Positions 12,676 through 24,645 of a stretch of DNA of 64,000 nt are shown one piece after another (position 1 is the stretch's first letter; the number at the start of each line of letters is the position of its first letter). The stretch is from Fremontodendron californicum (taxonomy: Eukaryota; Streptophyta; Magnoliopsida; Malvales; Malvaceae). The stretch lies in assembly GCA_030761205.1 (NCBI GenBank), contig JAULJL010000017.1, positions 1,746,001-1,810,000 of the forward strand, given 5' to 3'. A program made the translations under genes and the position numbers. The notes below the pieces were generated by a model. The model was not told the origin of the DNA and did not search any database. It saw only the letters and a program-made list of their open reading frames with translations.

Positions 12676-15210
12676 TGTAGACACCTGTTTTTGTCTGGGT
12701 TAGTTTAATTTTAATTTTATTTTTGGTTTTAACTTTAATTTTATTTTTGATATTAATTCTTAATTTTTAGTTTTTAGTTTTTATTTTCGGATTTATTAAA
12801 TAAAGAAAAAGGAAAAAATCAAAAATCAAAAGAGAAAAAATCAAAAAAGAAAAAGGAAAGAAAAGAAAAGAAAAAGTTTGGATCAAATCCAAACTCTTCC
12901 TTGGATCAGGATCAAACTCTGGTATTTGAAATAAATGAAAGAAAAAAAAAAGAGTTTTTATCTGGATCATGGACAGAACTCCAGATCAAAGTGCACTAGG
13001 ACTCTCATGGTTTCTTCCTGTATAAACGAACTCAATCATCAACCCGAAACACAGAATAAACAGCAGAGAAACACACATTAAACAAATAGAGGAGCAAGTA
13101 GAAATTCGGAGAAAAAACAGTAGCAAAAAAGAGAGAAATTTTTTAGAGTTTTTGATTCAGGTCTAGAGGATTTCGAGTTCAAGGAGTTGTTTTGAAGATC
13201 CCAACGCTAGGAATCTAGGAAAGGGCTAAAGGAGGCTTTAGTCAAATTTTGGAGGTTATCGAACGGTCGTCGGAGGAGTAAAAGTTGCAGGATTAAACCT
13301 AGATCTAGGATTTTTGGTGCCGATTTTGAAGAATTCGACTTGATTTTGGGGTTCAAGAGATTGAAAGAAAGATTTTGGATATTTTTCGGGATTTTCTTTG
13401 GCATCAGAGGCGACGGTGGCAGCTGCGAAAACTCGCCAAAATTTGGAAAATTTTGATGAGAGAGGGCGGCTGTTCTTGGAGGATGAAAAAGTTCAGAGCA
13501 AAAGAAGTTTTTTTTTTTTTTTTTTTAAAAAAAGATAAAATTCTGATAAAAAAATTTGGGATTTTAATACACAACATCTAGGTCGGGTCGCGGCAACCCC
13601 CGCGGCTGCCCGACCGAGATGCTAAAATTTTGTTTCATGTTTCTTTTCAATTTACGTTTTGCTTCTTTTTTATTTATCTTATTACATATGTTTTATGATT
13701 ATTTGTCATGATTAGATGTGATGATGATGTGTAATGATTAAATGTGATGATGATAATTGAATTGATGATTGCATAATTCATTCTATGATAATTGATTTGA
13801 TAATTACATAATGATGATGAGCTGATTATTATATGGATTTTGCAAACGAGTGTGGTAAGGACACTCTTTAAGAACTCTTTAAGATTACTAAATATAGTAA
13901 TATCTTCAATCAATGTATTGAAAATAATGAATAAAGTTGCCAACTTTTACATTTAATATACTATTATTACTATAAATAGTATATTAATTAACCTTAAAGA
14001 GTGCTCTAAAAGCACTCGTTAGCAAAACCCTTATTATATATATGATTATTGTATGATCATTATGTGATAATTATGTGATGATTATGAAATAATTATTATA
14101 ATGATATTGTTAGATATCAATGTATTATTTTGTATGTATAAATACGAAATATGTATATTAATACGTAGATTATCGTAAATAGAAACACGATATATAATTA
14201 TGTATACAATTGATATCATGTTGGAATGATAAATTGATCTCATTAAATACCCATTTGAATAGGAAGAAAGTTGGTTGAAATTGTGTATGGTAGACAATCC
14301 CACATACAACAAAGAATGACTTTTGCTTGTTATTTATATAGGCTTTGTTTCAATGTGAGGTTTGGCCCCAAAGGGCACCCAAGTTTTGTGGTGGGTGAGG
14401 ACCTACACAAAACTGGGTTGGATCACACACACACGTGCGTCGTCGAGCCGGGCTGGACTGGGTTGGGTCGGGCTTAGGCTAGCAATAATCTTTTTGCTGC
14501 CCAGCTTGACCAACTAGCTATTTTTATATCCAATTAATTATACCTATTTGGCTCAAGACCAAACTGGTTCCTGTCTGTTTCTAGAATCTGTCTTTTTGAG
14601 TAAAGACATGTCGGTTCGGTTTCATGCCTGACCGAATCGGTTCGTCCCCAATTGGTGTGCCTTTTCTGATCAAACAGGTTCCTTCCAATTGGTACGTCTT
14701 TTTCGAACAGGCAGATTGACTCCTATAAATTCAGACTTCCAAAGTCTATTTGATACACAAATTAATTTACAAATATTCTCTTCCTTCTTCGTTTATATAT
14801 ACTGTCTTTTGAGAGAGACTTAGCATTTCTTAGTTCGCTGTGTGTTGCATCTTCGAGTGTGCTCTCGTCTGCAACGTTACCTAGGAGGCATGGGAGACGA
14901 ATTGTAATAGACTGTAAGCACCGTAAGGACATGCAATAATCGTCTTATGGTCAGAGGTCCAACCTTGACTCGATATTCTAATATTTTGATTTTACCGATA
15001 CTGTAAGTATATGTCTTTTACTATATGTTCGTATATATTAATGATATATATTTTGTTCTGTTCTTAATATATTTATATATATATGTTTAATAGTAATGAA
15101 ATAATAATAATTAAGTGTTTACAAGATTTCCTACAGATATGATGATGATGATTATATTATAATTATATGATGATTTTTTATTTTTTTGTCATATATTTGA
15201 TTTGTGTTTA
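12676..15210 (+). mobile_element. Second Tat/Ogre-like LTR remnant, 3'-truncated
   Basis: It starts TGTAGACACCTGTTTTTGTC exactly like the LTR at 945. It keeps the same order: T-rich start, A-rich block, TATA-like CCTGTATAAACG near 13017, leader, GC-rich block near 13581-13620, then ATGATGAT-rich DNA. The 3' portion corresponding to about 2290-2750 of the first LTR is missing. The right limit is approximate. It is interrupted by the solo LTR at 14108-15135. Confidence 0.6.
14108..15135 (+). mobile_element. Copia-like solo LTR nested in the older LTR
   Basis: A 1028-base element begins TGTTAGATATCAATG, ends GATTTCCTACA, and is flanked by the perfect 5-base duplication GATAT (14103-14107 and 15136-15140). 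It contains a TATA-like TTTATATATACTG near 14793 followed by a leader-like pyrimidine/GAGAGAGAC region. There is no gag-pol, so it is a solo LTR produced by LTR-LTR recombination. Its position inside the 12676 remnant shows that it is the younger insertion. Confidence 0.88.
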
Positions 15211-15320
15211 GATGGTGATTTGCAAGATTTGTTACTGCTGTCTTCTTAATTTTACAATTCGATGGCATCAAAATTTATATTTTTTGTTTGCAAAAATATG
15301 GAATCAGCGCACAAATTTTA

Positions 15321-15834
15321 GGATAAATTTGAAAAACATAACATCAACACTATAATAATTATTAAATAGTATAATGAGTAAGAATTATTTGAAAAATAAA
15401 TATTAAAAATTATTAGAAAAAAATTGTAAAGATAAAATTACCCTTGATAAAAAATATTCTCTTCTCTTTTTCTCTTATTTTTTAATTTACTTTTTTAATT
15501 AAAAAATAATTTTTTTTTAATTTTTAAAAATAAATATTTTAATATTTTAATTTAATTAAAAAATAAAAAAATAAAATTAATATTTTTTAAATTTTTAAAA
15601 AATAAATATTTAAATATTTTTATTTTTTAAAATTATTTTTAATTAAAATTTTTAAAAAATAATATTTGTTGAATGAGAAAAAAAAGGAAAAGAAAGTTTT
15701 TCAGTAAAAATAATTTTACTTTTACAATATTATTTTTTTCAATTTTTAACTTCTTTATTTTTTTTAATAATTTTAATTCATTAAACTATTTAGTAATTAT
15801 TTGAGTATTAAAATATATTTTTCAGATTTACCCC
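15321..15834. mobile_element. MITE with 8-base TSD upstream of ALMT copy 2
   Basis: A 514-base AT-rich element has inverted ends GGATAAATTTGAAAAACAT and, in reverse complement, GGGGTAAATCTGAAAAATAT. Flanks are AAATTTTA (15313-15320) and AAATTCTA (15835-15842), an 8-base duplication with one mismatch. In copy 1 the site is unfilled at about 2961-2968. Its core (GTATAATGA.TAA, TTATTTGAAAAA, TTGTAAAGA.AAAATTA) resembles the core of the element at 37229-38531. Confidence 0.75.
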
Positions 15835-16085
15835 AAATTCTATACATATACTGAAAAGCATGCGAGAAACAGGCATGAAGGAAGTGTCATAACAAAAGCA
15901 ATCATTAAATAATGAAACTCCATGACATGACATTTGCAACTTCTTCTTCTCAGACCTCAGTTGTAACCTTTAGGATCTCAGTCGTAACCTTTAGGACCAA
16001 TGAGTAGTAATTGACAGACCAATAAATAAATTTGTAAGGCCTGCCTGCCGGCCTTGCTCGCTGCTGAAAGTTTATGATATTTATA

Positions 16086-16633
16086 GGTAAAGTATTTAAA
16101 TAGTTATTGTATTATAATTAAAAATATTTTTTAATTTTTTATTATATTAATGAGTAATTTAATTTTTATATATTTAAAATTGATGAAAAAATAAAATTAA
16201 TAACAGTATTAATAAAAAATTGTCTAAATGCAAACATAGATATGTAAAATTGATAGAAAAGATGATTTAAAAAAAATGATAATGTGCTAAAATTTTTACT
16301 CAAGTGAAATTTTAAAAAAATAATTTTTTTTACCAAAATCCTTCATTTATCCATAAAAATATATCATCATTTTTTTTTCGAAGTTATATATTCTGTCAGT
16401 TTTTAAATTTTATTTGAGCAAAAAAATTGACACGTCATTATATTTTTTCAAGTTATTTATTCTGTCAATTTTAAATGTTCACGTTAACATTTAAACGATT
16501 TTTTTATTAACACTATTATTAATTTTATTTATTTACATTAATTTTAAACATATAATAATTAAATTATTTATTTTTATAATACAAAAATTAAATTATACTT
16601 TTAATTATAATATAAAGATTACCTAAATACTTT
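16086..16633. mobile_element. AT-rich MITE with long inverted ends
   Basis: The left end (AAAGTATTTAAATAGTTATT) and the reverse complement of the right end (AAAGTATTTAGGTAATCTTT) are long, imperfect inverted repeats that continue for about 90 bases. Copy 1 has the continuous site TTTATAGTGGAG (near 5775), so this is an insertion in copy 2. A TA duplication would make it Stowaway/Tc1-mariner-like, but the exact border is ambiguous. Confidence 0.55.
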
Positions 16634-16714
16634 AGTGGAGTTACGCCCTGAAACCCTTGGTTCTGATGCAATTAGAGCCCTGCTCTGCTCCTTCGACCTA
16701 TATCTGTACGACGT

Positions 16715-16960
16715 ACTATTTTATTAGTTCTGACGATATTAAATATGATATAAAAAATAATTAAAAATATGATACAAACACGATATGATATAAAAAATTA
16801 AAACGAACACGACACGAATGCATGAATATGTCAAAATTTATATAATACGAATTATTAACGTATCAAAATTTATATAAATATAAAATATGTTAAATACAAT
16901 TATGACACGATAAAATACATAAATACGATAAGAATACACGAATTGTCAGGTCTACATTTT
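16715..16960. repeat. ACGACACGAA-rich dispersed repeat
   Basis: AT-rich DNA with ACACGACACGAATGCATGAA and GTCAAAATTTATATAA motifs, ending GAATTGTCAGGTCTA. It interrupts homology with copy 1 (near 5805-5825), so it looks like an insertion in copy 2. The same motifs form the large array in ALMT copy 2 intron 2. Confidence 0.55.
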
Positions 16961-17439
16961 ATAGCTAACGAGCCCCGATTTTATGTAATATATATATATA
17001 TATATATATATATGTTCAAGGATCGAGTTATTAATTTGATTTGGTAGTTTTGATTCGAATTAAATCGAGCTTGAAATAAAATATTTTAAATTTGGGTTGA
17101 TTTGATCTGTCTCGAATTATTATTTAATAAATAAAATTATATATATATTTTAAATTTAATTATGAATATATATAAATATTAATATAAACTTTTTTAATAT
17201 TTAAATAATAAAATAAGTTTTTTGAATTTGAACGAATATTTTTTTTTTGTCTGTATCCACTTTTGGAGATCTTTGCAAACATGTATTTTTCATGCTTCAT
17301 TGCTTATTATATAATAGGTTGCTCCTCGCCCAAACCCCTGAACTAGCAAGTGAAATTCAACAAAAAAACAAAGGAAAGAAAGAATCTTAACAAGAGTAGC
17401 TAGGACCTAGGAGGAGGAGTAGTAGTATTTTGTTTTCCA

Positions 17440-20400
17440 ATGGGGTCGCCTGTTATAGTTGGTATTCCAGATGGAGAAGGGGTGGCTCCCTGCAGCAAAT
17501 TAGAAAAGAAGAAATTTGATATTTCTTGTCGATCCATTATTTCCTTTCTTAGAGAAAAACAAAGGAATAGGCATGGCATGAGAAAAGTGATTCATAGTAT
17601 CAAGCTTGGTGTTGCTCTCGTTTTAGTTTCTCTTCTCTACCTAGTCGATCCTCTGTATAAGCGAGTTGGAGAAAATTTCATGTGGGCCATAATGACTGTC
17701 GTGGTTATCTTTGAGTTCTTTGCAGGTTTGTTTATACACATATATATATATATATATATATAAATGTATGTGTGTGTTTGTGTTTGTGTGTGCTTGCTTG
17801 CTTGCTTTGTACGTAATTGATCTCAGTTTTCCAAGATTTTACAGGGTTTTGCTGACTTCTGTGTTTCATATTATTTGGTAATGATTAAACCTGTCAGGGG
17901 CTACACTCAGCAAGGGCATAAATCGTGGAATTGGGACTGTACTAGGAGGTGGATTGGGGTGCTTAGCTGCAGATTTTGCCCAAGCTTTCGGTGGGGTTGG
18001 CAAAGCTGTAGCTGTGGGCATGGCTGTGTTCATATTTGGTAAGACTTAAGACTCCCGCACTAGCTAAAGCCACTTCTTTTGAGCCCAAGATTAAAGTTTT
18101 CCTAGATAAAGTAGATGGGTATAATCAAAGAAAATTTTATATTCTAGCCAAAAGTGGAGCACTTGGGAACATCAATTGCCAAGATAAAATTTAAAATTCT
18201 TCAATTTTAAAATATTTTAGATTCAAATGTTAAAAATAATAGATAAAATGCATTCAAGCACCTGATTCAATGATTGATACCTAATCATTTTCTTTCTCTT
18301 AACTTAAAAAATATATATAAAATACAAGATACAAATCTTTGACGGTCTATTAAAATTATATATATTAGTGTTTGAATTCTCGCGTTGCTTTGATTTTATT
18401 GTCATTGATAATACATTGAACACGATTATGACATAAAAAATAACATGAATTTAAAATTAAAATTAAATTACTATGATAAACTATACAAAATATCCCCACT
18501 TGATGACAACTTTAAAGTAAGGTATAGATACAAAATAACACAAATACACGAATCAATTCATTATATGTAAAAAAACATTAAGATGGATATCAAAATTTAA
18601 TTCATTTAGATTATATTGATATCCATCATTTCTATTCATATTAAGAAATAAAAAAATATAAACCTAACAACAATCATACAATAAGTCAATAACAATAACT
18701 TATAATATCATTTAACGTAGGTTTTTTTATTATTTAATCATCATAATATTTTTTTCTTTCGATTCAACATCAAAAGTTTTAAAAAAAAACTTACTTACAT
18801 CAACCAATCTCATACTATTATTCAATATTTTAATCTGTACCGATAATTTATCAATATAATAAAATTTTATTCAATAAATCAAAAAAATAATATGACTTTA
18901 TTTTTCAAAAAATTAAAGAACCTATTATTATACAATAGACCTGCTCACGGGCCGGGCAGCCCGCCAGGCCCGGCCCGTATTGGGCCGGGCCTGGGCATGA
19001 TATTTTGTGTTCCGGGCCGGCCCGGCCCGGAACAGTAATTTTTATTATAATAATATTATTTTATTTAATTTTAATTATAAAAAAAAATTATTTTTTTATT
19101 CCAATGAACAGTGTTTTGGGCCTAAACGGGCGGGCCTGGGTGACCCAGGGCCGGGCCTGGGCAGAGAAAATAAAAAAATACCGGGTCGCGGCCGCGGCCC
19201 GGCCCATGAGCAGCTCTATTATACAACACATGACACAAATTTAAGAATTATTATACAACATATGACATGAAAAAATAACTAAAATATGACACGACACAAA
19301 AAATAACATAACTACGACATGAATACACGAACGTATCGAAATTTATATAAAACGAACTTGGCACAAAATTGAGAATTATCTGAATAGTGCCAATTAGACT
19401 GGTAAATTCGGATACGAAATGAACATGAAAAAAAAAAAAACTAAAACATAATACAACACGAAAGTTAACACTAACACAACACAAAAGCATGAATGCGTCA
19501 AAATCTATCAACATGACAAAAAAAAATAACGGGACACAAAATTGAAAGTTATTTGAATAGCGCTAATTAGACATGATAATTTCGGACTGGATACGGACAT
19601 GAAAAAATAACTAAAACACAATACAACAAAAAAAAAAAACACTAACACAATACGAATGCACGAATATGTCAAAATCTATACATAACGCGTCAAAATTTAT
19701 ATATCTGTAATACCTTTAATATGATTATAATATGAAAAAATAACATAAATACAACACGAAATAATTATAAAAAACAAAAATTGGAACTGCTTACCACGTG
19801 GCAAGCAGCCGTTCGTCAATTGAGGGATCAATTGATCCTTCAATTGAGGGATTACTTTAATTGATTTATTAGTGTTTGAATCCTCGAGTTGCTTCGGTTT
19901 TATTGTAATTGATAATACTTGAATACGACTATGACACAAAAAATAACATGAATTTAGAGTTAAAATTGAATTACTATGATAAACTGTGCAGAATATCACA
20001 ACTTGATGACAACTTTTAAAGTAAAGTATAAATATAAAATAACATAAATACAACACGAATACACGAATCAATTCATTATATGCGCATTATATGTAAAAAA
20101 GTTAATATGGATATCAAAATTTAATTTATTTAGATTATATTGATATCAAAATTTTGTATTCATATTAAGAAAAAAAATAATAGAATATAAACCTAACAAC
20201 TATTATATAATAACTCACAACTTATAACATCATTTAACATAGTTTTTTTTACTATTTAATCATCATAATATATATTTTTTTATTTTGATTCAACACCAGA
20301 AGTTTTAAAAAAATTACTTACATCAACCAATTTTATATTATTATTTAATATTTTAATTTTTATCAATAATTTATCAATACAATAATTTTTTATTCAATAA

Positions 20401-23194
20401 TATAAAAATAAAAAATTAATATGACTTTATTTTTAAAAAAAATAAAATAAAAAACCAATCATTATACAACATGTGACACAAAATTAGGATTTATTTGAAT
20501 AGTGTCACAAACGAACATTACATGAAAAAATAACTAAAATACGACACGACACGAAAAAATAACATTAGCATGATATGAATACACGAACGTGTCAAAATTG
20601 TATAAAACGAACTTTATACAAAATTGAGAATTATTTGAATAGTGCCAATTAAACCTTGCAATTTCAAACATGAAACGAAATGAAAAAAATAACTAAAACA
20701 CAATACAACATGAAAAATAACATTAACACAATACGATTCACGAATGTGTCAAAATATATCAACATGACACAAAAAAATAACAGGACACAAAATTGAGAGT
20801 TATTTGAATAGTATTAATCAGACCTGATAATTTCGGATCCAACACGAACACAAAAAATAACTAAAATACAATACAACATGAAAAAGTAACACTCACATAA
20901 CACGAATACACGAATGTGTCAAAATATATACGTAACGTGTCAAAATTTATATGTATGTAATATATTTAATACGATTATAACACAAAAAAATAACATATAT
21001 ACAACACGTGATAAATATAAAAAAAATTACAAAAAAAAAAAAAAAAATTCAGTTGCTTGCTGCCCCTCAAATCTCAATTGAGGGAGAATTTTCCCCTCAT
21101 TTGAGGGGACTTCTTTTATATAGTTTATAGTTTATAAGATTTTTCATTATATTAAGTTAAAAAATAATGTCCAAAAATAGAGTTGGTATATTCTAGTAAA
21201 AAGTACTAAAATATGTATATATTTAAGTATTTATATTTGATGCACTATCAGTGTATAGGTCTATACACTGACAGTGCATTCTACGATGCCACCTGTCGGA
21301 TTAGGGGTTATGGTTAGGGATTAGTGGTTAGGGTTAATGGTTAGTTTTTTAATGAGATGTCAGTGTAGGATTCACTATCAATGTACAAACCTATACATTG
21401 AGAGTACATTAAATACAAATCCTATATTTAATTGTTATTAACTATTGCATTTTCAACTTCTTTGAAGTCATTGTCATGGTTTTTAATTCTTAATTAAAAC
21501 CATGGATTTGATGACTCAAAGTCGGGGGTGAATTGGTGACCAACATCTTATTTTGTTTTTCAGGTGCGGCCGCAACGTACACTCGACAGGTGCCAAACAT
21601 TAAAAAGAAATATGACTATGGAGTAATGATATTCATTCTCACTTTCACTTTGGTTGCAGTATGGGGTTTACGTGTTGAACAAGTCATGAAAATAGCACTT
21701 GCTCGTCTCTCAACCATTGCTGTGGGTTTCGCTATCTGCATTTTTTTAAGTATGATGGTCTTCCCAATTTGGGCTGGTGATGAACTTCATGACTCTTTAG
21801 TCTCCCGATTTGAACATCTTGCTAGCTCTTTGGAAGGTATAATCAAATCCTTTTAACTCTACAATGCATAGTAATTATTAAGAATTCATTTTGTATACAC
21901 AATGTTTTTACATCAATATATAAATGATTCATTATCTTTGTATTTAATCTTTGGATATATATATATATATATATATTATTCATCGTAATGGGAGCTCAAG
22001 ATTAGGGGTCGGGACTCAAGAATAGATTTGAAAGTACATTAATTTTGCTTAATAGGAAAAATAAAAAAATTATTAATTTAATGGTTAAACTACAAAATAA
22101 AAAAGTGATTATGAATCTTAACTATTGAATTAACAAAATTTTCATCCTCCATACGAAATAAAGCCTAAGGCTAAGGAGGGTAAATCCAAGGTTGATTGGG
22201 TGGAGCACCCAATAGATGACCACCTAGGCTAGGGCAGGTTATCTCTACACATATTTGATAAGTACAAATAAAAAAATAAAAAAGGTTATGGTTTATTATT
22301 TGCGAATCATGGACTAAAATTTTTATTTACTCATTATAAGTTTCAAACCATAAACTTGTACTATCCTATGTTTCATTTATTGTAGGATTCTCCCAGGAAT
22401 ACTTTGAAATTGTCAACGAGAAGGAAAAGAAGTCTAGTGCTAATTTCAGTAGTAATTGCAAATCAGTCCTACACTCCACGACAGATTATGAACGATTGGT
22501 ATATTATAATTTCTTTCTATTGTCATAAAGTCACTACTCAATATAAACAATATATAGTCCAATTCTTGTTTGATAAGCAATGGAAATTGTGCAGGTAAAT
22601 TTTGCAAGATGGGAACCATTGAATGAGAAATTTGGGTTTTCCTACCCTTGGGGAAAATACCTAGAAATAGGAGAGGATCTAAGAGATTTGGCTACAACCA
22701 TTCTTTCACTTAAAGGTTGCCTTAGATCATCTACCCAGGTATAAAATATTTTCATAAATCAATCATCAAAATATATTTGAAATGAATGTTTTCTCAATGT
22801 TTCTTAGGATTTTTTTTTCACAAATTTATTTGCTTAATTCATTTAAAATTTTGTCATTGATCAGTCATCAGAAACTCTTCGACAGTCAGTTAAAGAACCA
22901 TGTGAAGCAATTGTAGCATCACTTGCATGGACACTAAGAGAGCTTGGAGAAAGTATTACAAAGATGAGAAAGTGTCCATCTGAGGAAATAATTGTGCCCA
23001 AATTGAAGTCAGTAAGGCTAGAGCTAAGTGTCATTCTGACTCCTTCCACACTTGAAACCAATTTGGAGAATACCGATGGGCTTGGATTAGTAAGCTTCGT
23101 ATATTCGTTGATGGAGATGGTAGAAAAGATGGAAGAATTGGCAAAAGAAGTGGAAGAACTTGGAGAACTTGGAGATTTTCGTAAAAATAGTTGA
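17440..23194 (+). CDS. Aluminium-activated malate transporter (ALMT), copy 2
   Basis: Tandem paralogue of the ALMT gene at 8231-11478. Exons are 17440-17725, 17898-18038, 21564-21836, 22386-22498, 22595-22738 and 22865-23194. All six lengths match copy 1, giving 428 residues with no stop or frameshift. The membrane half keeps ALMT hallmarks (MWAIMTVVVIFEF, GATLSKGINRG, PNIKKKYDYGVMIF, RLSTIAVGFA). In the cytosolic half the normally conserved WEP..HG region reads WEPLNEKF, so the His-Gly pair present in copy 1 is lost. Intron 2 has grown to 3.5 kb by repeat insertion, against 0.5 kb in copy 1. The 5' region lacks about 1.9 kb seen before copy 1, so the promoters differ. It probably encodes a protein; whether it conducts malate is open. 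Confidence 0.9.
18363..21125. repeat. Tandem duplication of about 1.2 kb inside ALMT copy 2 intron 2
   Basis: Two units follow each other, about 18363-19866 and 19867-21125. Each starts TTAGTGTTTGAAT.CTCG and proceeds through the same ordered landmarks (GATGACAACTTT.AAAGTA, GGATATCAAAATTTAAT, repeated ACGACACGAA/GTGTCAAAAT blocks). Each ends in a CTCAATTGAGGGA palindrome-rich segment. Unit 1 is longer because it carries the MITE at 18936-19218. Each unit contains about three sub-repeats of roughly 230 bases. No ORF of note is present. Confidence 0.7.
18936..19218. mobile_element. GC-ended hAT-type MITE, TAGACCTGCTC family
   Basis: A 283-base element has inverted ends TAGACCTGCTCACGGGCCGGGC and, in reverse complement, TAGAGCTGCTCATGGGCCGGGC, with a perfect 8-base duplication TTATACAA (18928-18935 and 19219-19226). 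The second intron unit has the unfilled site at 20462-20469. It is nearly the same family as 37690-37961. Confidence 0.9.
21226..21422. mobile_element. Small MITE with CACTATCAGTGTATAG palindromes
   Basis: A 197-base element has imperfect inverted ends (AGTATTTATATTTGATGCACT against GGATTTGTATTTAATGTACT) and an 8-base duplication TATATTTA (21218-21225 and 21423-21430). Each end contains a further hairpin around GTGTATAGGTCTATACAC. The intron of ALMT copy 1 has the continuous sequence near 9132-9145. A run of TTAGGGTTA-like telomere-type repeats lies in its middle (21300-21345). Confidence 0.7.
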
Positions 23195-23613
23195 TTAATT
23201 AATTATTTCAAGCTAGCTATGTGCATATTGTACTGTACATATATATGATCATATGTATATATAAGCCAATACTTTTGGCTGGCTATATATATGCACGAAT
23301 TTTGAAATGAATTCCCAAGAAAACAAATAGAGAGGGTTTCCTGGGAACAGGTTATATATTACTTATTTTATTAAGTAAAGACTGGTTATAATTAGAAAAG
23401 TGGGGTGGGGAAAAAATGTTTTGAGTATTAAACAAGTGAGAGAGGAATGAATATACATTATACCTTGGAGATGTGACCTATAAATTAAGGAGCTTACTAG
23501 GTTAATTTTTGTAGTAATTACTGATAAATCCATTTAGAATAATGGATTTGTAGTCATATATATATTAATTAAACCGATCACTGTTAAGGTTTATACCTAC
23601 AAATCAAAAGTGT

Positions 23614-24025
23614 GACATATGACTAGGTCGCTTTAATTGACTGAAAATGTGCATTGGATTTCATGACAATTTCTTTCTTTTCTTTTAACAAAATTTAATC
23701 TGTTTCCTGGATTTGTTAATAGTGCTGTAAATACTACACTTTGTAGGCAGTGGGGTATAGCCATGAATTGTAAGGCTATCCTCAATATACTTCATGTAAC
23801 AGGATTTTCCTGCTTCTTTTTTGATCTTGAAATAAAAATTTCAATTATCCCAAAAAAAAAAATTTAATATGCTTTTATTAAGTTTATCAGGCAGGGCAAA
23901 AATTCTTTTTGGCAAGCCTTGAGTGCCTGCATGGCCCATTACATTGTTATCTCCATTTGGGCCCAAGACCCCTTGGCTGGCTGCCAATGCCTGACCTAGT
24001 CTTTGTCTAAATTAATATCAAACCA
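23614..24025. other. Copy-2-specific 3' flank with a probable LINE 3' end
   Basis: This piece is missing from copy 1, where an 18-base sequence (AAGGTTTATACCTACAAA) is instead repeated. From about 23700 to 23865 it contains a segment ending GAAATAAAAATTTCAATTATCCC plus a poly(A) run, like the 3' tail of plant L1-type LINEs. AAAATTTAAT-like sequences on both sides may be its target-site duplication. No reverse transcriptase is present, so it would be a 5'-truncated copy. Confidence 0.35.
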
Positions 24026-24237
24026 GATGGAAGCTTCTGAGTTCCGACAGAAAAAAGGGCAACAAAAAAAAAAGGGCAGCTTCTAGAATAATGCTGCTGG
24101 GTGAACTTACTAGGACAATAATCTAATATCTCCGTTTATTGATGTTGATGGAAAAACCAATGAGAAAAAGGAAAACCGATTAAAGTCGGATATATGCGTC
24201 GTGTCTGATCAGAAACAATTGAAACAAGCAAGAAAAA

Positions 24238-24645
24238 ATGGGTTATCTTCCAAAACTGGCAGCAGCCATGATCGGATTACTTTTGTTATGCAGTAATATT
24301 GTCAGAAGTGTTCCAAATAATATCGTCACGACTGTTCTTTGCAACTCGGGTCGGGTGTCTATTGCAAGGGTGATCCTTTTGCCACTAGTTTGGCCTTTCT
24401 CCTTTAAGAATTAGAGACCGTTACGCCTACGCGTAAAGATTACGGTAATTACTTCAACATCTCGATCCCCATATCTTAATGCTTTTACCCATGGTCATGC
24501 TGCTTGTAACCAAAACCTGACGAGCTCGGATTGTGCTTACTTGTTTGGCTGTTGCTAAAACATCCATGTTTGGTATTTGTCAAAGTCAAATAGAGGCTCG
24601 CTCGGTGCTCCATGATTGTACAAATATTAGGTATTAGCAAATTAT
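24238..24645 (+). pseudogene. Pseudogene of a DUF26 (ginkbilobin-2-like) secreted protein
   Basis: It opens with ATG at 24238 and a hydrophobic signal-like segment, then about 40 residues in frame up to a Cys-Asn-Ser-Gly match. The DUF26 similarity then jumps frames at least three times. It passes a GDPFA-like segment with an internal TAA, then a segment matching the family's GHAACNQNLTSSDC stretch, then one with FGICQSQIEAR. Cysteine spacing in these pieces fits one DUF26 domain of the cysteine-rich repeat secretory protein family, whose ginkbilobin member is antifungal. Frameshifts and stops make it non-functional. It lies just downstream of the duplicated ALMT block. Confidence 0.8.
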
